Assembly: GCA_947632215.1 (NCBI GenBank)
Contig: CANROJ010000005.1
Coordinates: forward strand, 1 to 64,000
Reading direction: 5' to 3'
DNA length: 64,000 nucleotides
DNA from: an uncultured Flavobacterium sp.
GTDB taxonomy: Bacteria > Bacteroidota > Bacteroidia > Flavobacteriales > Flavobacteriaceae
This document shows, piece after piece, positions 8,170 through 17,234 of this stretch; position 1 is the stretch's first letter; every line of letters starts with the position of its first letter. The notes below the pieces were generated by a model. That model had not been told where the DNA came from. It saw only the letters and a program-made list of their open reading frames with translations, and made no database searches. Made by a program: the position numbers and the translations under genes.

Positions 8170-9225
8170 TTATCTTTTAAGGGAAGCCATATCAATTACA
8201 AAACGATATTTCACATCACCTTTTAATAAACGCTCATAAGCTTTATTAATGTCTTGCATTTCAATAATTTCTATGTCTGAAGTAATGTTATGCTTACCAC
8301 AGAAATCAAGCATTTCTTGCGTTTCTTTAATCCCTCCGATTAAAGATCCTGAGAAACTAATCCTATTGCGGATCAAACTAAATGCAGACACAGGTAAGGG
8401 ATGCTCTGGAGCCCCTACAATGGTTAATCTTCCATCTCTTTTAATGAGTGCCAAATAAGCATTAATATCATGCTGAGCAGAAACGCAGTCCAAGATAAAA
8501 TCCAGTGTTTCAGCATTTTGTTTCATTTGCTGACTATCACTTGATAAAATAACCTTATCAGCTCCTAGGCGTTTTGCATCTTCGACTTTTGATGGTGAAG
8601 TGGTAATTACAACCACGTATGCTCCCATAGCTTTAGCAAGCTTAACTCCCATATGACCTAAACCTCCAATTCCTACAATACCAACTTTTTGACCTGGTCC
8701 AACATTAGCATGTCTTAGTGGAGAAAAGGTAGTAACTCCAGCGCAAAGAAGTGGAGCTGTTGCTGCTAAGTCTAAATTTTCAGGTAGCCTTAACACAAAG
8801 TCCTCATCCACTACTACACTCTGGGAATAACCTCCAAAGGTCTGTATACTTGAATGTTTATCAAAGCTATTGTAAGTTCCAGTATTTCCAGTCTCACAAT
8901 ACTGCTCTACCCCATCTTTACAACTTTGACACTCACGGCAGCTATCCACCAGACAACCTACTCCAACTAAATCACCTACTTTATACTTGGTTACATCACT
9001 CCCTAGCTTTACAACCTTACCTACGATCTCATGACCTGGCACATTAGGATACTTGGTAGCTCCCCATTCGTTTCTAGCTGTATGAAGGTCAGAGTGACAT
9101 ACCCCACAATACAAAATATCTATCTCAACATCCTTAGGGGTAACTTCTCTGCGACTAATAGTCATTTGAGCTAAGTCTGCTTTGGGGCCCACAGCTCCAA
9201 ATGCTTCTACGTTCTTTGTACTCAT
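8170..9225 (-). CDS. Zinc-dependent NAD(P)H alcohol dehydrogenase (cinnamyl-ADH/YahK group)
   Basis: 351 residues, full length for the medium-chain dehydrogenase family. The catalytic zinc ligands are C40 (in CGVCHSD), H65 (in PGHE) and C161 (in LLCAG); the structural zinc is bound by C96, C99, C102 and C110 in the CRECQSCKDGVEQYC lobe. The nucleotide-binding GIGGLGHMGV lies near residue 185. It should interconvert aldehydes and primary alcohols; the YahK/cinnamyl-alcohol branch prefers NADPH, which fits the general sequence but is not proven. It is a monocistronic gene bounded by a terminator. Confidence 0.9.
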   Translation of the reverse strand: MSTKNVEAFGAVGPKADLAQMTISRREVTPKDVEIDILYCGVCHSDLHTARNEWGATKYPNVPGHEIVGKVVKLGSDVTKYKVGDLVGVGCLVDSCRECQSCKDGVEQYCETGNTGTYNSFDKHSSIQTFGGYSQSVVVDEDFVLRLPENLDLAATAPLLCAGVTTFSPLRHANVGPGQKVGIVGIGGLGHMGVKLAKAMGAYVVVITTSPSKVEDAKRLGADKVILSSDSQQMKQNAETLDFILDCVSAQHDINAYLALIKRDGRLTIVGAPEHPLPVSAFSLIRNRISFSGSLIGGIKETQEMLDFCGKHNITSDIEIIEMQDINKAYERLLKGDVKYRFVIDMASLKR

Positions 9226-9720
9226 GGCTTTATACTTCTTTTAATTATTATAGTTTTTATTAGTTCTACAAGTTACAATGATTCGCAATTTTGTCTGTAC
9301 TATTTTACCTTAAATATTTTCTAAAGTACACAAAAAAAACACTTCTATAATCTAAAACACCCTCTTAGGTTTTAGATTAAAGTATACCCTATAGCATTCA
9401 ATTACCCATTAGAGGGCAAAACATGGGACTAAAGAAATTCTTAAACTCAAAAATATCCAATTAATTTTTAAACAAGTCAAACCAAAAGCTTTTAAAAATC
9501 AAGCGATAAAACGCTAATTTAAAGCAGCTGTGAGAATTAATTTTGGCTATAGTATAAAGTAGAGAAAACAAAAGAAGATACTTTTTTAGTAAAAAGTAAA
9601 TAGAAAAAAAACCGTAGAGCTTTTTTTAAAAAGCTTGGCAGAAGAGTGGCTCTTTGTTAAAAAACCAGATAGTAGATACTATAATCCCCAGAGAAAAAAC
9701 CTCCATTTACTTAACTCTTA
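9226..9720. other. Gap without an intact gene
   Basis: This holds the upstream region of the alcohol dehydrogenase, an inverted repeat AATCTAAAAC/GTTTTAGATT (9348-9377) without a T-tail, and short lysine-rich open segments (for example after the ATG at 9424) that I cannot assign. It looks like decayed DNA. Confidence 0.5.
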
Positions 9721-9921
9721 TTATCTAGTGATAAGAGCAAAGGATTCGTGTAATTCAGGTTTATTGGCAATAAAGCTCACCACCCATTTTTCTAACTGTT
9801 CTAACTGATAAGGCAACAAACTTTGAGTAGCCTTGTGTAATTCTTTATAAAAAAGCTCTGGATCGAAACTTACACTCTCCAAAACTCTTTTTGCATAATC
9901 AAACATACACTGTGTGTTCAT
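9721..9921 (-). CDS. Small conserved hypothetical protein (paralogue A)
   Basis: 66 residues beginning MNTQCMFDYAKRVLESVSFD. It is clearly paralogous to the product of 11377-11580: both share the pattern MFD-AK-VL--VSFDP-LFYKEL-KA--SLLPY--EQL--WV and KPELHES. No signal peptide or membrane segment; two amphipathic helices are likely. I recall this type of small protein from other Bacteroidota, but no function is known to me. The conservation between two copies 1.6 kb apart argues that both are real genes. Confidence 0.65.
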   Translation of the reverse strand: MNTQCMFDYAKRVLESVSFDPELFYKELHKATQSLLPYQLEQLEKWVVSFIANKPELHESFALITR

Positions 9922-10030
9922 AAGATATTTACATTAATCTAACCGGATCAAAGATACTTATTCTATATCAAAATCCAATAAATCAATTAATAAATATCCT
10001 TAAAAGATAGTTAATTTACATTATACATTT

Positions 10031-10231
10031 TTATTTCTTAATAAGAGTAAGAATTACACAACACAACAAGAGACAAAAGCCTATAGTATATAAAAAATGC
10101 AACATAACACGCTTTAATTTAAAGTCTCTCAAATACTTGGTTACTCTACTTGTGATATCCTTAGTGTTAAAGAGTAAAGTTAACAAGGCAGCCTCTCTTA
10201 AAAGTAGTGCCACTACAATTGGGAATACCAA
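10031..10231 (-). CDS. Small hydrophobic protein of unknown function, possibly a fragment
   Basis: 66 residues with a hydrophobic start (MVFPIVVALLLREAALLTLLF) and a second membrane segment (FLYTIGFCLLLCCVILTLI) separated by a basic loop, so an alpha-helical hairpin in the membrane is likely. I do not recognise the family. It lies in decayed DNA and may be the end of a former larger gene. Confidence 0.35.
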   Translation of the reverse strand: MVFPIVVALLLREAALLTLLFNTKDITSRVTKYLRDFKLKRVMLHFLYTIGFCLLLCCVILTLIKK

Positions 10232-10349
10232 AGTCTAAAGAGCTAATAACTCTGCCCCTTTTATAAAAACTAATTCTTATTAGCCGGATTTACCTAAAAG
10301 CTATTCATTGTACTTTACAAAGAAGCTTTTAGTAAGTGCCTAACTTTTT

Positions 10350-10764
10350 GGGGTATGACTAATATCGTAAAAGAGTGGATTTACGCATTTCAATTTTCTT
10401 CTAATAACTTAAAAGCAGAATACTACAATTTAGGAATAAACTCTTTATTAGTTTAGCTAAAAATGACAAGTCTATTTTGGGAAAATTTACTTACTTAAAT
10501 AAAAATGAAATTAATCCTATATCCTCTAGAGAGTCTGTGGAGACAGCTTTCAATACCTACTGACCGATAAGCATCATGATTTGTTCAATAGGAGATATAT
10601 ACAACGATGCACCACCTAGAGAAAAAAAGCTACCAAGTCCCGATTACTCACTAGATGCATCACATACTGAATATGGAAATGGAAATGCAGAATATTACCC
10701 AGGTTCTAGAATAAGAGAAAGACAAGGACCAAATCCATATACTCAACCATTACTTCTCTATTAA
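10350..10764 (+). pseudogene. Broken fragment, weakly SusD/RagB-like
   Basis: Successive frames read WIYAFQFSSNNLKAEYYN, then INPISSRESVETAFNTY, then an LTDKHHDLFNRRYIQR segment, and then a 62-codon open frame (10576-10764) containing DYSLDASHTEYGNGNAEYYPG. The order resembles the middle of SusD/RagB outer-membrane lipoproteins (FQFS segment, then SVE-AFNTYPM-DG, then D-RY-, then YYPG), but the match is by eye and weak. If right, this is a relic of a glycan-uptake gene. Confidence 0.25.
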
Positions 10765-10794
10765 TAGCTGAATTCTTAGCTAAACGTCTAAACA

Positions 10795-11076
10795 TTAGTT
10801 TTCTTTCTCTTGCATTCTTGGAGAATCTACAAAAACATCTCTAAACTTATCAGCTAATAACAAAGCTCTTTGTTTTACTGGGTTTGCATATTCAACTTCA
10901 AAAACAGAACAAGGTGTGTTTTGATTTCCCAATTAGTATTTTACTCTTTTAACCACTCCCTTAGCTTCGAAAGGATTTTCTTTAGCTAGCTCTTGAATCT
11001 CGGCCACCACTTCTTTCTGAGTTATAGTCCCTTGTTTTAAATTAGCAGCCAGAGGGTTAAACTTAAACTTTGTCAT
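10795..11076 (-). pseudogene. Small gene interrupted by an in-frame stop
   Basis: From an ATG at 11076 the frame reads MTKFKFNPLAANLKQGTITQ, continues to VVKRVKY, meets TAA at 10933-10935, and continues in the same frame LGNQNTPCSVFEVEYANPVK and RALLLADKFRDVFVDSPRMQ to a stop at 10795-10797. Without the TAA it would be about 93 residues, soluble and charged. One nonsense change fits a recently inactivated gene; two separate small ORFs are the alternative. I do not recognise the family. Confidence 0.45.
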
Positions 11077-11376
11077 AAATCGAGCTATGTCTAGTTCCTG
11101 AACTAGTTCCTTTATTTTTTAAGTAATACCAATTCTACGATTCTACTCACTTGTTTGTTTAACTACTAGATTAACGCAAGCACCCGAGTAAGTACATCTT
11201 GTGAGATTAGATAATTATTCTACGGTTCCTAAGTTAAGCTTTTTGTGATTATTAAGAATATAGATCTGTAATGTTCTTGTGCTTTTATGGATTGAATATT
11301 TTTAAGGACATACTTTAGCCATTGGTAGGGATTAACGTCAGGTTTTTTACAGTCCGTAAAAAAAGTATGTAATAAT

Positions 11377-11580
11377 CTAATAGGCTTCTATTAAATCTAA
11401 AGATTCGTGTAATTCTGGTTTTGCCTTTACATAAGCGTTAACCCAATCCCCTAATTGTTCTACTTCATAAGGTAACAAACTCTTTAAAGCTTTCTCTAAT
11501 TCTTTATAAAACAAAGAAGGATCGAAACTAACATTAATTAAAACTGTCTTTGCAAAATCAAACATAAAACGTGTTCTCAT
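11377..11580 (-). CDS. Small conserved hypothetical protein (paralogue B)
   Basis: 67 residues starting MRTRFMFDFAKTVLINVSFD, about half identical by eye to the 66-residue product of 9721-9921, with the same SFDP-LFYKELEKAL-SLLPY-VEQL core and the KPELHES end. The two copies are on the same strand and flank a zone of broken genes, so they may mark a duplication or repeated integration. Function unknown. Confidence 0.65.
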   Translation of the reverse strand: MRTRFMFDFAKTVLINVSFDPSLFYKELEKALKSLLPYEVEQLGDWVNAYVKAKPELHESLDLIEAY

Positions 11581-11947
11581 AGCTGTGTTTTTAGTATTTT
11601 ACTAGGGTAAACATAATAAATAAAAAATAAAATATCGAAAGAAGTGATGCTTTTTAATAGTATTTTAAGACTTCTTACCCACATTAGCATTTTTACAACT
11701 AAGGGGTTACATTTAAGAAACATTCAAGAAACAATTCGGTAAAATACATTACTTTACCCCATAGAAATACCCCTAGTGTTACTGCTTAAAAAAATGCAAG
11801 AAAAACTTGTCTATAGCTTTAAATACAAGAGGGAAAACAAGGTATAAAATTAAAAAATTCACATTGAAATAATTTGTAATTTGTCATCAAATTTTTTTGA
11901 CTCAAATGCCCAAATACTAAACACTCTAATAACACCTTACATCACCT
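11581..11947. other. Gap without a gene
   Basis: 367 bases of AT-rich DNA upstream of the divergent genes on both sides. I see no open frame of note and no clear promoter match or hairpin. Confidence 0.6.
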
Positions 11948-12595
11948 ATGCTACGAAATTTTAATTGGTCGAAATTCGGAATTGTCATTTGTACAATTAT
12001 ATTTATAATAACAGCAGTAACTTTTGAAATCTTAGAGTTAGGAAGCCTACCAGCACAGTTCTTCGGAACCTTGCTTGGAGTGGTTATCACTGCTATTATT
12101 ACCGTTTTATTATTACAGGGTCAAACCAAAAGCGAAATATTTCGTGAGCGAAATATGAGGATTTTTGTACAAAAACAAAAAATATTCTTTAATTTTTTAC
12201 ATCAATTAAATACAATTCTCCAGAAAGAAAACCTTCAAGTACATTTGAGTTACGATAAGACCATTGAAAGTGAAGTTTCCAATCTACAGGATTTATTATT
12301 TGAATTTGGTTTCTTACAAATGCATACTTCTGCTAAAACATATGATGCAGTTTTAAACTCTGTAGGGAATCTACTAGAACACAGTAATCAATTAAATAGC
12401 TTAGAGCAACGCACACAAAAAGATTTAGAGGTTTACTATGCTAAGATTAGTAAAGATTTTTTTGAAATGGTTACTATTCTACAAAGTGAATTATATCATG
12501 AAGCTCCAATAGAGGTAGATAGAGATAAAATATCTAGGATCATTAATTTATCATTTGCAATGACCCCACCACTTGACTCTTGTCAAAAACAATAA
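11948..12595 (+). CDS. Membrane-anchored protein with cytoplasmic helical domain, unknown function
   Basis: 215 residues. Two membrane helices at about residues 10-28 (FGIVICTIIFIITAVTF) and 36-57 (PAQFFGTLLGVVITAIITVLLL) form a hairpin, followed by a charged, mostly helical domain from about residue 60 (QTKSEIFRERNMRIFVQKQK) to the end, probably coiled coil in part. Similar proteins in Bacteroidota that I recall carry a longer C-terminal domain, so this one may be shortened. No motif identifies an activity. It precedes the Lrp gene by 45 bases on the same strand. Confidence 0.6.
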   Translation: MLRNFNWSKFGIVICTIIFIITAVTFEILELGSLPAQFFGTLLGVVITAIITVLLLQGQTKSEIFRERNMRIFVQKQKIFFNFLHQLNTILQKENLQVHLSYDKTIESEVSNLQDLLFEFGFLQMHTSAKTYDAVLNSVGNLLEHSNQLNSLEQRTQKDLEVYYAKISKDFFEMVTILQSELYHEAPIEVDRDKISRIINLSFAMTPPLDSCQKQ

Positions 12596-12640
12596 GCCCT
12601 TTTTTGTAAAGCTTTCATTATCAAAATATAGAAAACAATT

Positions 12641-13120
12641 ATGCATAATTTAGATACTATAGACTTAAGACTTCTTGAGATATTAGGCGACAATTCGGAC
12701 CTAACTACCAAAGAATTAGCCCAAATGGTTAATCTTTCTCCTACTCCAGTTTTTGAAAGGGTAAAAAGATTAAAGAAAGAAGGTTTTATCAAAAAATATA
12801 TTGCCTTAATAGATCCCGAAAAACTAAACAGAGGATTTGTGGTGTTTTGTCACATTAAATTAAAACAACACAAAAAGCTCTTCAACAATAAATTCATAGA
12901 GGATATCGACCAAATTGACGAAGTAGTAGAATGCTATAATGTATCGGGAGAGTATGACTTTTTACTAAAAGTTTACGCCAATGATATGAAACATTACCAA
13001 GATTTTGTTTTCAATAAACTTTCCTTATTAGATAGTATAGGTAGTACACACAGCTCCTTTGTAATGAGAGAGATTAAGAATCAACACAATGTAGCCATTG
13101 GTCTGTTACAAAACGGTTGA
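12641..13120 (+). CDS. Lrp/AsnC family transcriptional regulator
   Basis: 159 residues, the standard length. The N-terminal HTH reads DTIDLRLLEILGDNSDLTTK with the recognition region LSPTPVFERVKRLKKEGFI (residues 30-48), then the RAM (ligand-sensing) domain with VVECYNVSGEYDFLLKVYAND and an SSFVMREIKN ending. It should form octamers that respond to an amino acid and control transport or metabolism genes. The FUSC transporter follows after a 550-base gap and may or may not be a target. The start ATG is preceded by an A-rich leader typical of the phylum. Confidence 0.9.
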   Translation: MHNLDTIDLRLLEILGDNSDLTTKELAQMVNLSPTPVFERVKRLKKEGFIKKYIALIDPEKLNRGFVVFCHIKLKQHKKLFNNKFIEDIDQIDEVVECYNVSGEYDFLLKVYANDMKHYQDFVFNKLSLLDSIGSTHSSFVMREIKNQHNVAIGLLQNG

Positions 13121-13674
13121 TTAAAAGCTGCATTGAGCTAATTTAAATCAATAAATAAAAGTGTAAAACACTCCCCTTGCAATACTGTATTTATCTATAG
13201 TTTAGAAGCTGACTCGCCAAATAAATACTTCAGGATTACTGGCATATTTTCCTATGCCCAGGCCAAATCACCAAGAAAGTTGCATTTAAGAGTAGTTTAC
13301 TTTGGAATCTAAAAACTTGTTTTAACCTTGCTTGTAAACCATAATAACAAACTTATATTTAAGTATTATTCCAAAGGCTACGCCCAAAGCTTTTCAAATC
13401 AAATCATTACTTTTTCATATAGTGTTTGGTAGATAAAGCCATCTATTTTCTAAGGCTTTTTTTACTGTATAGTATCTTAATTTCTGCAACAAAAATCATT
13501 GTTCTAAAGTTCTTAAATAACCCTTTGAAGAATTACCTTTGTAAAAAGTAAAAGCTCTTAGAATCTACCCTTGCTAAAAAGGGGGCATATCTAAGAGATT
13601 AACTTAAGGGAATAAGCTATGAGATACGAATTAGTTACAACAAGCATAGCTAAGAAAATTTAGAAAAATAAACC
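13121..13674. other. Gap without a gene
   Basis: 554 bases. The only structure I see is a long imperfect hairpin CTCTTAGA/TCTAAGAG (13555-13597) with an inner CCCTT/AAGGG stem, lacking a T-tail, about 80 bases upstream of the FUSC gene; it could be a leader structure. Confidence 0.45.
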
Positions 13675-14745
13675 ATGTTAAAATCATTTTTTACTTTAAA
13701 TAAAACAAACAGACAATGGCATTTACCTATAGTTGCAGGACTATCGGTGGGTATTCCATTGCTTTTGGGTTGGTGGTTAAACAATTTGGAAGCAGGAAAA
13801 TTAGGTTCATTAGCAGGACTCTCTATTCTATACATTCAATCCAACCAATTAATTGAGCGAATGACTATACTGATGATCTGCTGTTTTGGTATTATGGTAT
13901 CTTTTACGGTTGGTTTGTTATTTTCATTCAATTTATATTTAGCCCCCTTTGCCCTGGCATTTTTATCCTTTGCGGTTCATTATTCTTTATATAAACTTAA
14001 TTTGACCCGTCCACCAGGGAATTTCTTTTTCATAATGTTGGCCTCCATGGCCATTTGTACGCCCTTTGATTTAGCAAGTATCCCACAGAAAGTTGGATAC
14101 GTTGCCATGGGAACTATTTTCACCTGTGCTCTGGCATTAATTTATAGTTTACTAACCTTAAAACAAACCAGCGAAATACAAGTTAAATTCCCTCGAAAAA
14201 AAGAGTACACTAATATTGTAGAGTCACTAACCTTTGGATTTTTCATGGGTGCATCCCTAGCCGTGGCTTTTTTATTAAAATTAGATAATCCATATTGGAT
14301 ACCTATTTCTGCCCTTGCTGTTATGCAAGGTAGTAGTAGCAAACACATTGGCCTAAGAGCAAGTCAACGTATCATAGGTACTTTAGCTGGACTTGGTATT
14401 ACCTGGTTAATATCTTTTGCAAATCCAGATGCACTATTTATAGTAATCAGCATTGTTTTTCTACAGATAATTGTTGAATTTTTAGTGGTAAGGAACTATG
14501 CCTTAGCAGTGATTTTCATTACCGTACTAACCATATTTTTAGCAGAAGCAGGTGGTGATCTTTCCGCTGATACCAACCAAGTTTTTACGGCCCGATTCAT
14601 AGATATCCTTATCGGTAGTACAATTGGAATTATTGGCGGATGGGTATTGTTTCATGAAAAATTACATTTTCAAACTACAATGCGCTTAAAAAAGTCCAAA
14701 GTAATTATGAGAAATTTACGCAAAGACAAAAACAATAAGTCCTAG
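13675..14745 (+). CDS. FUSC family inner-membrane transporter
   Basis: 356 residues with about ten hydrophobic segments arranged as two similar halves, each opening with a glycine-rich helix pair (PIVAGLSVGIPLLLGWWL near residue 18; GASLAVAFLLKLDNPYWIPI near 193). The DNPYWIPISALAVMQGSS followed by RIIGTLAGLGI is the characteristic FUSC/AaeB-type signature. Family members export aromatic carboxylic acids, fusaric acid and related compounds; the substrate here is unknown. The protein lacks the large soluble domains of YccS, so it is a minimal form. The tail is basic (KKSKVIMRNLRKDKNNK), suggesting a cytoplasmic C-terminus. Confidence 0.8.
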   Translation: MLKSFFTLNKTNRQWHLPIVAGLSVGIPLLLGWWLNNLEAGKLGSLAGLSILYIQSNQLIERMTILMICCFGIMVSFTVGLLFSFNLYLAPFALAFLSFAVHYSLYKLNLTRPPGNFFFIMLASMAICTPFDLASIPQKVGYVAMGTIFTCALALIYSLLTLKQTSEIQVKFPRKKEYTNIVESLTFGFFMGASLAVAFLLKLDNPYWIPISALAVMQGSSSKHIGLRASQRIIGTLAGLGITWLISFANPDALFIVISIVFLQIIVEFLVVRNYALAVIFITVLTIFLAEAGGDLSADTNQVFTARFIDILIGSTIGIIGGWVLFHEKLHFQTTMRLKKSKVIMRNLRKDKNNKS

Positions 14746-15256
14746 CTTAGAGCTTTAGACTGTATTTTATCTATGTGATATACAACCTTTAAAAGTGTAT
14801 ATTTTTTCCTATTGTTTTGCAATAGGCTTTAGCTTACTCTACAGAGTACTTATATCCATTTTACTGCTTGTTTTAATTGAGCTTAATCAGGCGATTAATT
14901 AAAATTCTATGGATTAGCAAAGCCAAATGTTACTATGGATAATTTTAGTAACAAAAAAAATTGAACAAGTTTTTTTTCTCTAGGCATTGTATTTTGTTAT
15001 CACCTTTGTTTTTCTTTGATAGATATCCCCTATAAAGAACTATCACATTCTACACACAACTTGATCGAAAATCTTAGCTTTCGTTTTACTTACACGAGCA
15101 AAAAAGATTACAGAAAAAGATCCATTAGTCTTAGAAAAAAACTAAAAAGACATCCCAATAGGCTAAGCAAAATACTTATATTTGTTTTATCCCTAAGGTG
15201 GTGTGTTCTCAAAACAAAACACTACCTTAGAGTACTAACACCTTAAAAAAACTACT
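14746..15256. other. Gap without a convincing gene; hairpin before the dehydrogenase
   Basis: A 76-codon frame (TTG start, 15016) is rich in Lys/Arg and overlaps a stem CTAAGGTGGTGT/ACACTACCTTAG (15193-15230), so I do not call it a gene. The hairpin lies 27 bases before the next start and could be a terminator-like or leader element. Confidence 0.5.
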
Positions 15257-16102
15257 ATGAAAACAATTGGATGGATTGGTCTAGGTAATATGGGAGTACC
15301 TATGGCTATAAACTTATTGAAGAAAAACTATACTGTTACAGGTTTACTTAGAAAACCTGGGCAAACAAGCCCCGTTAGCACATATGGAGCTAAAACAACT
15401 CCCGATATGCAAGAGGTAATTCAAAACTCTCAGGTCATCTTCCTTACTCTACCCAATGATAGTGCTTGCCATGAAGTTTTCCAACAAATAATTACTTACC
15501 CTATTCAAGGAAAAACCTTTATTAATTCTAGTACTATTTCACCAAATGCAGCCCAAGAACTAAGTGAGTTATTAAGCAAATTTGACGCTATTTATTTAGA
15601 TGCTCCAGTATCAGGTAGTGTTAAACCTGCACAGGATGGAACTTTACTATTTTTAATTGGAGCAAAAAACCAAAAAGACTACACCGATAACCAAGAGTTC
15701 TTTGAAATACTAGCAAGTAAACACTATCTATTAGGAACTCCAGGGATGGGGAGCAAAGCTAAACTAGCCATTAATTATTATATGTCTATTGTAGTGGATG
15801 GTTTTGCTGAAACAGTATTATTTGCACAAGAACAAGGCATTGATAGAAATATGATGACTCAAATTGTAAATGATAGCGCTTGTGGCTCTGCCATGACACA
15901 AATTAAAACACCTAGTGTTTTACAGGATGATTATCCCACTGCATTTCCATTAAAATTTATGCTCAAAGACATTCTTTTAGCTCAATCACAAAACTGGGAC
16001 ACCCCACTTTTACAAGCTGTAGCCCAGAGCTACCAAAAGGCCTCAGATATTGGGTATGCCGATCAGGACCTAATGGCAGTAATTAAAGCGGTTAAATATT
16101 AA
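15257..16102 (+). CDS. Beta-hydroxyacid dehydrogenase (3-hydroxyisobutyrate dehydrogenase family)
   Basis: 281 residues. The N-terminal Rossmann motif is GLGNMG (residues 9-13 region), the substrate signature is DAPVSGSVKPAQDGTL (about 115-130), and the catalytic lysine lies in GSKAKLAINYY (about residue 168). The family oxidises 3-hydroxyisobutyrate, tartronate semialdehyde, glyoxylate-type or gamma-hydroxybutyrate substrates with NAD(P); the exact substrate cannot be read from the sequence. It sits 15 bases upstream of dapD and is probably co-transcribed, although no metabolic link is obvious. Confidence 0.85.
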   Translation: MKTIGWIGLGNMGVPMAINLLKKNYTVTGLLRKPGQTSPVSTYGAKTTPDMQEVIQNSQVIFLTLPNDSACHEVFQQIITYPIQGKTFINSSTISPNAAQELSELLSKFDAIYLDAPVSGSVKPAQDGTLLFLIGAKNQKDYTDNQEFFEILASKHYLLGTPGMGSKAKLAINYYMSIVVDGFAETVLFAQEQGIDRNMMTQIVNDSACGSAMTQIKTPSVLQDDYPTAFPLKFMLKDILLAQSQNWDTPLLQAVAQSYQKASDIGYADQDLMAVIKAVKY

Positions 16103-16117
16103 AACCAAAACCAATAT

Positions 16118-16933
16118 ATGCAATTACTACAACAAATTATCGAACAAGCTTGGCTGGATAGATCTTTATTAAAAGAGTCTAATACCCAAGAAGCTATCCA
16201 ACAGGTCATCTCTCTTTTGGATCAAGGACAGCTAAGAATTGCTCAAAAAACAGACAACCAATGGATAGTTAACCAATGGGTAAAGAAAGCGGTGCTTTTG
16301 TATTTTCCAATTCAAAAAATGCAAACCCTAGAGGTAGGTATTTTTCAATACCATGACAAGATACCCTTAAAGACGGATTATGCAAGCAAAGATATTAGAG
16401 TAGTACCCAATGCAGTAGCACGTTATGGGGCATATATTGCCAAAGAAGTTGTTCTTATGCCTAGCTACATTAACATTGGAGCATATGTTGACCAAGGCAC
16501 AATGGTAGATACTTGGGCCACTGTGGGATCTTGCGCACAAATTGGCAAGAGAGTTCACTTATCTGGTGGTGTGGGAATTGGGGGTGTTTTAGAACCTCTT
16601 CAGGCTGGACCAGTTATAATTGAAGACGACGCCTTTATTGGTTCACGCTGTATACTTGTCGAGGGAGTTATCATTGGAGAAAGAGCCGTTTTAGGAGCTA
16701 ATGTTGTCATTACTAAATCAACTAAGATTATCGACGTCTCACAACCAGAACCAGTTCACTATACTGGATATGTTCCAGCAGACTCAGTGGTTATCCCTGG
16801 ATCATACACCAAAGAATTTCCAGCGGGTAATTATCAAGTTCCCTGTGCATTAATCATAGGTAAAAGAAAAGCCTCGACGGATATTAAAACATCTTTAAAC
16901 CAAACACTTAGAGAATTTAATGTTGCCGTATAA
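16118..16933 (+). CDS. dapD: Tetrahydrodipicolinate N-succinyltransferase
   Basis: 271 residues, the usual length. After an N-terminal helical domain the sequence turns into left-handed beta-helix hexapeptide repeats (GAYVDQGTMVDTWATVGSCA, then GVGIGGVLEP and RAVLGANVVI), with the conserved EDDAFIGSRC insertion. It transfers succinyl from succinyl-CoA to tetrahydrodipicolinate in the succinylase branch of lysine and diaminopimelate synthesis. dapF at 59176-59961 catalyses a later step of the same pathway. It is followed by a strong terminator. Confidence 0.93.
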   Translation: MQLLQQIIEQAWLDRSLLKESNTQEAIQQVISLLDQGQLRIAQKTDNQWIVNQWVKKAVLLYFPIQKMQTLEVGIFQYHDKIPLKTDYASKDIRVVPNAVARYGAYIAKEVVLMPSYINIGAYVDQGTMVDTWATVGSCAQIGKRVHLSGGVGIGGVLEPLQAGPVIIEDDAFIGSRCILVEGVIIGERAVLGANVVITKSTKIIDVSQPEPVHYTGYVPADSVVIPGSYTKEFPAGNYQVPCALIIGKRKASTDIKTSLNQTLREFNVAV

Positions 16934-17033
16934 ACAACAACAATACACATCTATAGAGAAAAATAGTTCTAGATAATTCTAAAATCTAGCTCGGGGGTAA
17001 ATTTAACCTACCTACTCTTACTTTCAAAGCCTT

Positions 17034-17077
17034 AACCCTGTTTGTCTACACCCGGCAAACAGGGTTATTATTTTTTG
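17034..17077 (+). terminator. Intrinsic terminator after dapD
   Basis: Perfect 11-bp stem AACCCTGTTTG (17034-17044) with CAAACAGGGTT (17056-17066), then ATTATTTTTT. Confidence 0.9.
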
Positions 17078-17192
17078 GAGTTTTTAAGTCTATATTAAAT
17101 TATAAAACACGAGCTAATACACCCAAGTGTTAAAGCTCTAAAGACTTGTATTTCGAGGGTAAGAATAGTTTTTTTATTGACTTTTTTTTAAC

Positions 17193-17200
17193 TATTTTTG
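17193..17200 (+). promoter_or_regulatory. purL: -7 box (TATTTTTG) of purL
   Basis: Exact TAnnTTTG match 35 bases before the purL ATG, downstream of the dapD terminator; a T-rich segment with TTGAC occupies the upstream side but its spacing is short for a -33 element. Confidence 0.55.
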
Positions 17201-17234
17201 CAGCTTACAACAACAACTTAATATACACAACACA

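Noticed and set aside
15016..15246. 76-codon frame before the hydroxyacid dehydrogenase
   Set aside because: TTG start, Lys/Arg-rich low-complexity product, no family resemblance, and its end overlaps a stable hairpin.
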